Source: Paludibacteraceae bacterium (GTDB lineage Bacteria; Bacteroidota; Bacteroidia; Bacteroidales; Paludibacteraceae). Taken from it: DNA of 57,773 nt. The stretch is from NCBI GenBank assembly GCA_905235505.1, contig CAJOMJ010000004.1, positions 1 to 57,773 on the forward strand. The letters are read 5' to 3'. Shown piece after piece: positions 8,971 through 16,095 of the stretch; positions within the stretch are counted from its first letter, which is position 1, and every line of letters starts with the position of its first letter. A program made the position numbers and the translations under genes. The notes below the pieces were generated by a model. That model was not told the DNA's origin and searched no databases. It saw only the letters and a program-made list of their open reading frames with translations.

Positions 8971-9335
8971 TTCTTGGGCAGTTCAGCAGGTTTCTGACCC
9001 ATTGAACATGTTCCGTTGAAGATGGCGTTAGGTTCTACAATCAGTGTCTGGGTGTGTACTTCTCCATGGAGATTGCTTGTCGCACGAAGTGCAAGAGTCT
9101 GCTTTACCTCTATCTTGCCGTCAAGTTTGCCGAGTATCTCTGCATTCTGGCAGTCAACGGTTCCTTTCAACAGGCCCTTTTCTCCTATTACCACTTTGCC
9201 CGAGCATTTCAGATCTCCTTCCACTACTCCGTCTATTCTGATATCGCTGTCTGCAATGATTGTACCGATAATTTTGCTTCCGGCAGTCAGTGCGTTATAG
9301 AGTGAGCCGGTCGGTTGTTGTGTCTGTGTTGCCAT
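8967..9335 (-). CDS. bactofilin (polymer-forming cytoskeletal protein)
   Basis: 122 aa. A central beta-helical core of short hydrophobic/glycine repeats (IRIDGVVEGDLKCSGKVVIG, ILGKLDGKIEVKQTLAL) with short disordered termini is typical of bactofilins, which self-assemble into membrane-associated filaments without nucleotide and scaffold cell-wall enzymes. Single gene with its own promoter at 9378-9409. The stop codon lies inside the edge of a dispersed repeat. Confidence 0.9.
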   Translation of the reverse strand: MATQTQQPTGSLYNALTAGSKIIGTIIADSDIRIDGVVEGDLKCSGKVVIGEKGLLKGTVDCQNAEILGKLDGKIEVKQTLALRATSNLHGEVHTQTLIVEPNAIFNGTCSMGQKPAELPKK

Positions 9336-9377
9336 AATATTATGTTTGGATATTTATTATATTTATTTTTACCGCTG

Positions 9378-9409
9378 CAAAGATACGAAAATAAAACTAT
9401 ACATGCAAA
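9378..9409 (-). promoter_or_regulatory. promoter of the bactofilin gene
   Basis: Minus-strand TTTG (9409-9406) and TATCTTTG (9385-9378) at standard Bacteroidota spacing, about 40 nt upstream of the ATG at 9335. Confidence 0.7.
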
Positions 9410-9553
9410 TTTTAATTGTGTTTCCATGCGCTTTTGTCCCAATCGCAGGATATCTTGATTCCCCGAAGTCAAACCGCCTGCCTTGCCCTCATCCTAAAAA
9501 TATATCTGTCCCTGTTGCCTGTTTGAAAAAATCAAACTACCTTTGTCCCCGCA

Positions 9554-9580
9554 TAGAGACACGCCTCCGTCACGTCTCTA
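9554..9580. repeat. TAGAGAC inverted repeat (hairpin family, copy 1)
   Basis: TAGAGAC at 9554-9560 is matched by GTCTCTA at 9574-9580, giving a 7-bp perfect stem. Related elements occur at 37772-37795 (degenerate), 37831-37856 and 55911-55935. It lies directly before array B. Confidence 0.6.
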
Positions 9581-9590
9581 CAACACGCAC

Positions 9591-9680
9591 CACTCTAAAC
9601 CACTCTAAACCACCCTAAACAACTCTAAACAACTCTAAACAACTCTAAACAACTCTAAACAACACTAAACCACCCTAAAC
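9591..9680 (+). repeat. CTAAAC decamer array B (9 units)
   Basis: Nine consecutive 10-bp units, each ending CTAAAC (CACTCTAAAC, AACTCTAAAC, CACCCTAAAC and so on), in perfect 10-bp register with no indels. The 460-bp gap between the bactofilin and LytTR genes holds, in order, the bactofilin promoter, the TAGAGAC hairpin, this array and the LytTR promoter. Confidence 0.92.
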
Positions 9681-9757
9681 CCAAATAACAATTTGACAAC
9701 CTCTTGTTCTGTTCGTACAATAAACCGCATATTTCATACATTTGAGCCCTCCCGCTC

Positions 9758-9788
9758 TTGTACATTTCTCTTAACATCTGTATCTTTG
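9758..9788 (+). promoter_or_regulatory. promoter of the LytTR regulator, near-leaderless
   Basis: TTG (9758-9760) followed by TATCTTTG (9781-9788). The ATG at 9797 is only 8 nt after the -7 box, so the predicted 5' leader is a few nt at most. Confidence 0.65.
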
Positions 9789-9796
9789 CACCTGCA

Positions 9797-10162
9797 ATGA
9801 CAAAAGGAACTCACCTCATAATAAGTACCGCCACCGAACTCCTCCGGATAAATATCCGTCATCTGCTTTACATACAGGCAGACGGCAACTACTCCATTTT
9901 GTGTCAGGTGGGAGGCGAGAACCGCACTGTCACTATGCAACTCGGACAGATAGAGAAACTGCTCGAACAACAGATTGACAATTCTGCCGATACTTTTGTT
10001 CGTATAGGGCGCGGCCTTATTGTTAACACAGCTTTTATCTATAGTATCAATCTGCCCAAACAACAACTTATACTATCTGATTCTCACCAAGGCAGATACA
10101 CTCTCAGTGCCTCCCGACAGTCGCTTACTGAGTTGAAACAATATATTGAGCAGAACTTATGA
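9797..10162 (+). CDS. LytTR-type DNA-binding regulator
   Basis: 121 aa from the ATG at 9797; an upstream in-frame ATG at 9758 overlaps the promoter and is rejected. Nearly the whole protein is one LytTR domain: RHLLYIQADGNYS at the start and DTFVRIGRGLIVN (the usual F.R.hrs.ivN segment) before the last strands. There is no receiver domain, so it is a stand-alone LytTR protein that may act as a one-component regulator. It overlaps the following membrane protein by 4 nt (ATGA), so the two are probably co-translated and the partner may supply its signal. Confidence 0.85.
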   Translation: MTKGTHLIISTATELLRINIRHLLYIQADGNYSILCQVGGENRTVTMQLGQIEKLLEQQIDNSADTFVRIGRGLIVNTAFIYSINLPKQQLILSDSHQGRYTLSASRQSLTELKQYIEQNL

Positions 10163-11076
10163 GAAAGTTTAGTGATGATATCAATGACAACGAAATCCGT
10201 ATTATCGGACAGAAGAAAAAGAAAAAACGCTTGATGAGTGCTTCGCTGCAAGTGCTTGTTATTGCCGTCGTCTTCCTTGTTCTCGTTGTCGCTATTTTGT
10301 TATATCTGTATAAAAACAAAACTGTTCATCCCGAATACGGAGTCTTTGAACCCGCATCTAATGCTCAGTTCAATCCTCATCCGTTGTGCAAGTGGATCGC
10401 TGATGCTGATACTGTCACCACTCCCGGAACATATATAAAAGATACGGTTGTGAATGATATCCCTATAAAGATTTATCTGCCGCTCAATGCCAAACCCACA
10501 CTCGAAATAGGGCAGAAATGCCTTACTGATGAAAATGTTATTCTTGCTTTCCAGGCTGCCGATATACGTGCAGATAATTACAAGATTGTAGGTGCTTTCG
10601 TCTTGAAAGGCAAACCCGTTGCTTGGGGACTCAGTAAGAAAGGCTATTGCGCCATCCTCCGTGACAGTGTCTTTGTAGGCAGAGCCGACAACTCTCCGCT
10701 CTTCGAAGAGGCAACCGAATGTGAAGGCTATTTCTTCCGCCAATACCCGCTCGTGTCTAATGGCGAAGTGCAACATAGCGAACTCAAGTCTCAGGCGATA
10801 AGGCGTGCCCTGTGCGATGTGGAGAATAGAATAGTGGTCGTGGAAACACAAACCAATGCAAGTATGAACGATTTCAGTCAGTTGCTTGCTGACATCGGAG
10901 TGGACAATGCAATCTACCTGATCGGTTCTTCCGAGTCGTTCTATAGTATCACCGACCTGCATGGTAACCGCCAAGTGCGCAACACTTTCCCCACTGAAGG
11001 TCCTTATCCCAACCCTTCCAAGGCAAGTCTCAAGTATATCAATTTCATCTATTGGACTGCCTCCCAATCGCATTAA
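10159..11076 (+). CDS. single-pass membrane protein with phosphodiester-glycosidase (NAGPA)-like domain
   Basis: 305 aa. Lys-rich cytoplasmic N-terminus (KKKKKR about residue 14-20), one TM helix (about 27-50), then an outer domain. Near the C-terminus SQAIRRALCDVENRIVVVET followed by a VDNAIYLIGSSESFYS stretch follows the NAGPA/DUF2233 pattern, in which a conserved 'lG..nAinLDGGgSs' segment carries the catalytic region; the DGG is missing here (YLIGSSES), so enzymatic activity is doubtful. Translationally coupled to the LytTR gene (4-nt overlap). The last ~35 codons have a decayed second copy at about 12540-12641. Confidence 0.65.
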   Translation: MRKFSDDINDNEIRIIGQKKKKKRLMSASLQVLVIAVVFLVLVVAILLYLYKNKTVHPEYGVFEPASNAQFNPHPLCKWIADADTVTTPGTYIKDTVVNDIPIKIYLPLNAKPTLEIGQKCLTDENVILAFQAADIRADNYKIVGAFVLKGKPVAWGLSKKGYCAILRDSVFVGRADNSPLFEEATECEGYFFRQYPLVSNGEVQHSELKSQAIRRALCDVENRIVVVETQTNASMNDFSQLLADIGVDNAIYLIGSSESFYSITDLHGNRQVRNTFPTEGPYPNPSKASLKYINFIYWTASQSH

Positions 11077-11100
11077 TCACTCTAAGTTATTTCTCTCCAT

Positions 11101-11292
11101 TTGTACGATACCACCTTTGAGGTATGGTTCCGTACATTCATCGATTATGTGTCGCGTATCTCCTATACAACTCACTTTGAGAACAAAGAGACGGGTGAGA
11201 TTGAGCGCGTTGAACTCACCGGTGACGATTTCTTCGAGTATAATGTTGGCAGCCGTGACGGTCTGATGGATAGCAACTCTATACCACCCTAA
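11101..11292 (+). pseudogene. short coding remnant ending inside decamer array C
   Basis: 63 codons from a TTG, or five more back to an in-frame TAA at 11083; there is no ATG or promoter. Composition is protein-like (FEVWFRTFIDYVSRI... then a charged stretch), but I recognise no family. Its TAA stop at 11290-11292 is supplied by the first CTAAAC unit of array C. It may be the 3' remnant of a lost gene or a small real protein with a TTG start. Confidence 0.35.
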
Positions 11293-11430
11293 ACAATTCT
11301 AAACCACTCTAAACAATACTAAACAACTCTAAACAACTCTAAACCACACTAAACAACACTAAACAATTCTAAACAACTCTAAACCACCCTAAACAATTCT
11401 AAACAACTCTAAACCACCCTAAACAATTCT
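11284..11430 (+). repeat. CTAAAC decamer array C (about 15 units)
   Basis: About fifteen 10-bp units (AAACAATTCT, AAACCACTCT, AAACAACTCT, AAACCACCCT and similar) in perfect register, with a higher-order 30-bp pattern repeated at 11361 and 11391. The run 11289-11334 is identical over 46 nt to 12720-12765 in array D. The rest of the gap to 11716 shows no gene or promoter that I can support. Confidence 0.93.
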
Positions 11431-11716
11431 TCTCACCCTCCATAAATAGGGTAGAAACCCCATTTTGTGTTGTCAAATCAGACTGAAATGACAACAAGGA
11501 AATGATTATTGGCATGCTGAGAGGTTGATAGTAATCGGAGAATATTGATATTGAGCGTGTTTCGACTACAAGAATATAACGAAAAAAGCGTAATAAATTC
11601 TGAATCTGACAACACCTGTGACAACAACGTGCCACTCCGCTATCAGTGATAATACTGTCTTAGCCGTGTGGAGACCTGCTTTTTTCTGAATGGCAATTGA
11701 CTCTTCTTTTAGATAT

Positions 11717-12352
11717 TTACGATTTGAAGAATCGCTTTAGTTCTTCGTTCTTCATAATGACGTCATGGAAGCGTCTAAGGCTTTGGGCAAAAGTCTCAAG
11801 TGTCTCACCCTCAGGAAAGCCTGCGGGCAAGTCTCTGTTGATAACCCCTCCGCCATTGTTGCCGGCAGAGATTCCCGAAGTGTACTCGTCGAACTCAAGA
11901 TAAGCGGTGTTGTCGGCTCTGAAGCGCAGGGTGAGTTTGGTGTTTGTTTCATGTCCGTACATCTCAAAGTGGTTCCAACCGATGAAGATGTCGGCTTGGG
12001 CAAAGCTAAGAGAGTGTTGCCGGGCAAATTTCTCACCATAAGTGCCTTTCCAACCCTTGATACATACATCGTTTTTCTTGAGGAGTTCGATAAGTTCGGG
12101 TGTTATCTCTATATTTTCAACGGTGTAGCTGAGGGTGAGGACTTCAAGATGGTGAAACAGTTCAATCACTCCCTTGCCGATGCTTGTTATGCCGGCAGAG
12201 AAACTGAGTGCACACCAATCGAGATTATCCTCGCGGTCAAAACTTCTTATGTCTGCTACTGTGACTTCGCCTTTGCCTTTTGCCTCGAGCGGGCCACCGT
12301 AGGTGTAGTCGAATTCTACACTTTCGTTTCTGATGCTAAGAATGTAATCCAT
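11717..12352 (-). CDS. hypothetical protein, 211 aa
   Basis: No family recognised. Soluble, no signal peptide or TM segment. An N-terminal beta-rich part (MDYILSIRNESVEFDYTYGG), a central stretch with leucine-rich alternation (HHLEVLTLSY...ITPELIELL), and a Gly-Asn-rich C-terminal region before a basic helix (EELKRFFKS). It is bracketed by arrays C and D with gene debris on both sides, the setting of an accessory gene. Composition and uninterrupted length favour a real gene; no clear promoter was found. Confidence 0.6.
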   Translation of the reverse strand: MDYILSIRNESVEFDYTYGGPLEAKGKGEVTVADIRSFDREDNLDWCALSFSAGITSIGKGVIELFHHLEVLTLSYTVENIEITPELIELLKKNDVCIKGWKGTYGEKFARQHSLSFAQADIFIGWNHFEMYGHETNTKLTLRFRADNTAYLEFDEYTSGISAGNNGGGVINRDLPAGFPEGETLETFAQSLRRFHDVIMKNEELKRFFKS

Positions 12353-12399
12353 AATATATGAGTATATAAAGTTTGCTATGTTAGAGAGTTGTCAAATCT

Positions 12400-12641
12400 G
12401 TTCAGTTGGATGCAGTTTCTTCTCTATGTATGTCGACAGCCTTGATTGTTTGCCAACCGGCACGGTCGGTGATGCGGAGCATAAAGCGGTAGTCGCCTTC
12501 GGCAGCGTCTGCGGATATACAAGTGAACCTGTGCGATATGGCAAACGCCAAGTGCGCAGCACATTCCCCTATGCAGGCACTTACTCCAATTCTTCAAACG
12601 TCTGTCTCAGATATCTCCACTTCCTCTACTGGTATAAATAA
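12400..12641. pseudogene. mosaic gene debris next to array D
   Basis: Three remnants overlap. (1) On the plus strand 12540-12637 is about two-thirds identical to 10960-11062, and the peptides align (GKRQVRSTFP...LRYLHFLYW against GNRQVRNTFP...LKYINFIYW), so it is a decayed copy of the NAGPA-like C-terminus. (2) 12513-12554 matches 17956-17997 inside the efflux adaptor gene at 36 of 42 bases. (3) On the minus strand 12545-12405 reads open as an Ig/HYR-like tail (ADAAEGDYRFMLRITDRAGW) ending in TGA. No intact gene results. Confidence 0.4.
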
Positions 12642-12680
12642 TCTCCGAGTTGCCAGATGAGGGGTTCTGATTATCCTAAC

Positions 12681-12780
12681 TAAACCACACTAAACCACAC
12701 TAAACCACACTAAACCACACTAAACAATTCTAAACCACTCTAAACAATACTAAACAACTCTAAACCACCCTAAACAACAT
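12681..12780 (+). repeat. CTAAAC decamer array D (10 units)
   Basis: Four copies of TAAACCACAC (12681-12720) followed by six variants ending TAAACAACAT, all in 10-bp register. The unit at 12770-12772 supplies the TAG stop of the RND pump on the opposite strand. It shares a 46-nt identical run with array C. Confidence 0.92.
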
Positions 12781-15700
12781 CCTTCTTATTGTTCTCCTCT
12801 TTCTGTTTTGAGTATTCGGCTATTATCTCCAACTCGCGCTGTATCAGCGGGTCGTCTGATGGCTTGAATTCTTTTATCGGCTTCACCTTCTCCTGCAAGC
12901 CTTGGAAAATAACAAACAAGGCAGGTACTATGAAGAGTAGGGCAAGTGTTCCGATGAGTTCTCCTCCCACTGCCCCTGCACCGATAGTGCGGTTACCATT
13001 GGCTCCTACACCCGTGGCGAACATTAGAGGCATCATGCCGAAAATCATAGTAAGTGCAGTCATCAGTATTGGTCGCATACGCATCTTCGCTGCAAAGAAA
13101 GCACTCTGTTTGAGCGACATCCCTGCATAACGGCATTGCGTGGCATATTCTGTCAGTAGTATGGCAGTCTTGCTCAGCAAACCAATAAGCATAATCAACC
13201 CGACCTGCAGGTATATATTGTTCTCCAGACCAAACATGCGTGCAAAGAGGAAAGAACCCAACAGACCGAAAGGTACACTCAGCAATACTGCAAGCGGTAT
13301 GAAGAACGACTCGTATAGTGCTGCCATCACCAGATATATGAATATAAGGCAGATGATAAATATCATGGCTGTGTTGCCGCTGCCCGACTGCTCTTCCTCA
13401 CGCGTGATACCCGAGAAGTCTATCGCATATCCGTATGGCAGTGTCTCTGCCGCCACTTCCTTTATGGCGTTGATGGCCTCGCCCGATGAGTAGCCCTGAG
13501 CCATATTGCCGTTGACAGCAATGGATGTGTATAGGTTGAAACGGTTGAGTACCAATGGGTCATATACCTTCGTAAGGGTGATGAATTGTCCTATAGGTGC
13601 CATCTGCCCGTCATGCAGACGAACGAAGATATTGGAGAGCGATGCCTCATCATGTATCTTGTCGGGCTCACCTTGAATCATAACACGATACACCTTGGTG
13701 AAACGGTTGAAGTTGGAAGCATATATACCGCCGTAATATCCTCCGAGAGTACTTAGTACTTCTGCCGGTGAAACCCCAGCACGCTTACATTTGGCAGCGT
13801 CCACATCCACAACGAATTGTGGGTAGTTGATGTTGTAGGCAGAGAACGCTGCCGCTACTTCAGGTCGTTGCCTGAGAGCTGCAAGGAAAGTCTGTGTTAC
13901 ATCAAAGAGTTCGCGTACTCCGTGACCGCCTTTGTCTTGAATATGGAACTCAAAACCACCGCCTGTGCCGTAACCGGGTATCATTGATGGGGCGAGTACG
14001 AAGATGTTAGCCTCGTGTATGTGGGCGGTGGCAGCATAAATCTTACCCATAACTGCTATGTTGTCTTGTCCGCGGTTACGGCGCTCTTCCCAAGGACGCA
14101 GTTTTACAATCATCATACCCATGTTGTTGCCCGTACCGGCTATCATGCCTTCACCTGCTACTGTGTTCAAGTGTTCTATCTCGGGTATGGCACGTACACA
14201 GGAATCAATGCGTGCCATTATATGAGCCGTCTGGCGCACGCTGCTGCCCGTTGGTGTAGTTACATCCACCATAAGGATACCTGTGTCCTCATCAGGCACC
14301 AGACCTGTCTTCGTCGTCTGCATAAAGAAAACGAGCAGTGCTATAGCCACACCTATCGAAGTCCACACAAGCCATTTGCGGCGTATGAAGAACATCGCAG
14401 CCCCTGTGTAATGTTTCATTAGTGCGTTATATGATGTTGTGTAGGCCTTTCTCACCCGTTGTGCCATCTTGCTGCCCTCGCCCTCTTCGGGGTTAGGCTT
14501 GAGCATAAGTGCACAGAGTGCAGGCGATAGTGTGAGAGCGGATACAAACGATATACCTACCGCCACTGCCATTGTCAGACCGAACTCAGTGTAGAACACA
14601 CCCGTTGTGCCACCCATGAATGACACAGGAATGAACACTGCCATAAATACGAGCGTTGTCGTGAACAATGCCGCTGTCAGTCCGCCCATGGCATCCACCG
14701 AGGCCTTGTATGCCGACTTGTAACCGGCATCGAACCGGGCCTGAACTGCCTCCACTACAACAATCGAGTTGTCCACCACCGTACCTATAACCAGTACCAG
14801 TGCAAACAATGTCAGTAGATTCAATGTGAAACCTGCCACTTTGATAAAGGCGAAAGTACCAATCAGAGAGACTATAATTCCTATGGCGGGTACCATCGTG
14901 GCACGGAAATCTTGCAGGAAGAAATATACCACAAGTACTACCAGCAGAATTGCAAGTATCAACGATATGACCACATTCCTTATGGAGGCAAACAAGAAGT
15001 CGTTAGCGTTCTCCAATGTTACTAACTTGAGGTCATCCGGCAGGTCTTTGCTCACACGCTCGAACAACTTGTCTATATCCTTGTTTATCTGTGTGGCGTT
15101 TGACCCGGCAGTTTGGAATACAAGGTTGCCTATACCCGGTGCACCGTCCTGCAGTCCGCGGTGGTTGTAGTCACTTATGCCCAGTTCAAGTTTTGCCACA
15201 TCACGCAAGCGAAGCACCTCGCCCGTGGGCATGGTCTTGATGACTATATCTCCGAACTCTTCCTCTGTCACACGGCGACCACGGTATTTCATTGCATACT
15301 GGAAAGTCTGGTCGTAGTTGTCACCAAACGAGCCTGTAGGCATCTCTATGTTCTGTTCACCCAAAGCAGCGGCAATATCGTCAGGCACAAGACCATATTG
15401 TGCCATCTTTGCCGGATTGAGCCAGATACGCATAGAGTAGTCGCCACCCATGACTACCACCGTGCCCACACCTTGAATACGGAGCATCTCCGGCTTGATG
15501 TTGATGTTTATATAGTTGGATATAAACTCCTCGTCATAAGTGCCGTTAGGACTGCACAATGCAAATGTGCGAAGCATGGACGGCTGTTTCTTGTAGGTGG
15601 TAAGACCTATGCGGTTGACCTCGGATGGCAACAGACCTGTTGCCTGTCCTACGCGGTTCTGCACGTTTACCTGAGCCATATCAGGGTTGGTGCCCTGACG

Positions 15701-15985
15701 GAAATAGACTGTTATCTCGGCTATACCGCTATTGGAGGCGGTGGATGTCATGTATATCATGTTCTCCACACCGTTGATGGCCTCTTCAAGTGGTACAATC
15801 ACGGATTTCTGTATCGCATCGGCACTCGCACCTGGGTATTGTGCCATGACAACAATAGTAGGAGGTGCTATGTCGGGATATTTCTCAATAGGTAGGGTGG
15901 TGAGTGATATGATGCCCAAGAGGACTATAAATACGCTTATCACAATTGATAAGACGGGACGATCGATGAAAGTCTTTACATTCAT
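12770..15985 (-). CDS. RND multidrug efflux pump, HAE1/AcrB family
   Basis: 1071 aa, normal family length. Inner-membrane proton-driven exporter working as a trimer with the adaptor and outer-membrane channel encoded upstream. Begins with the TM1 motif FIDRPVLSIVISVFIVLLG and the GA-rich YPGASADAIQKSV porter motif; duplicated 6-TM halves are visible (LILAILLVVLVVYFFL... and IFIICLIFIYLVMAAL...). TM4 reads GTVVDNSIVVVEAV: D405 is present, but the second of the two adjacent Asp expected from AcrB (D408) is Asn406. The TM10 Lys (SKTAILLTE) is kept. The stop codon falls inside array D. Last gene of the efflux operon. Confidence 0.93.
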   Translation of the reverse strand: MNVKTFIDRPVLSIVISVFIVLLGIISLTTLPIEKYPDIAPPTIVVMAQYPGASADAIQKSVIVPLEEAINGVENMIYMTSTASNSGIAEITVYFRQGTNPDMAQVNVQNRVGQATGLLPSEVNRIGLTTYKKQPSMLRTFALCSPNGTYDEEFISNYININIKPEMLRIQGVGTVVVMGGDYSMRIWLNPAKMAQYGLVPDDIAAALGEQNIEMPTGSFGDNYDQTFQYAMKYRGRRVTEEEFGDIVIKTMPTGEVLRLRDVAKLELGISDYNHRGLQDGAPGIGNLVFQTAGSNATQINKDIDKLFERVSKDLPDDLKLVTLENANDFLFASIRNVVISLILAILLVVLVVYFFLQDFRATMVPAIGIIVSLIGTFAFIKVAGFTLNLLTLFALVLVIGTVVDNSIVVVEAVQARFDAGYKSAYKASVDAMGGLTAALFTTTLVFMAVFIPVSFMGGTTGVFYTEFGLTMAVAVGISFVSALTLSPALCALMLKPNPEEGEGSKMAQRVRKAYTTSYNALMKHYTGAAMFFIRRKWLVWTSIGVAIALLVFFMQTTKTGLVPDEDTGILMVDVTTPTGSSVRQTAHIMARIDSCVRAIPEIEHLNTVAGEGMIAGTGNNMGMMIVKLRPWEERRNRGQDNIAVMGKIYAATAHIHEANIFVLAPSMIPGYGTGGGFEFHIQDKGGHGVRELFDVTQTFLAALRQRPEVAAAFSAYNINYPQFVVDVDAAKCKRAGVSPAEVLSTLGGYYGGIYASNFNRFTKVYRVMIQGEPDKIHDEASLSNIFVRLHDGQMAPIGQFITLTKVYDPLVLNRFNLYTSIAVNGNMAQGYSSGEAINAIKEVAAETLPYGYAIDFSGITREEEQSGSGNTAMIFIICLIFIYLVMAALYESFFIPLAVLLSVPFGLLGSFLFARMFGLENNIYLQVGLIMLIGLLSKTAILLTEYATQCRYAGMSLKQSAFFAAKMRMRPILMTALTMIFGMMPLMFATGVGANGNRTIGAGAVGGELIGTLALLFIVPALFVIFQGLQEKVKPIKEFKPSDDPLIQRELEIIAEYSKQKEENNKKDVV

Positions 15986-16095
15986 TTTGTTTGTTATGAT
16001 ATAATTACGATTGTATAGTTAGTTATGATATAAATAGTGACTCCCCAATGCGGAGACGTTATATTGGAATCTCTCTGTTCTCAATATTCAACCCT

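Noticed and set aside
9591-9680. CCCTAAA-like units as a telomere repeat
   Set aside because: Period is 10 not 7, units vary, and the arrays are internal to a bacterial chromosome.
11399-11635. 78-codon minus-strand open frame partly inside array C
   Set aside because: Its N-terminal or C-terminal codons come from repeat DNA, composition is not protein-like, and there is no promoter.
9591-12780. CTAAAC arrays as a CRISPR array
   Set aside because: Units are 10 bp with no spacers of 25-40 bp and no cas genes nearby.
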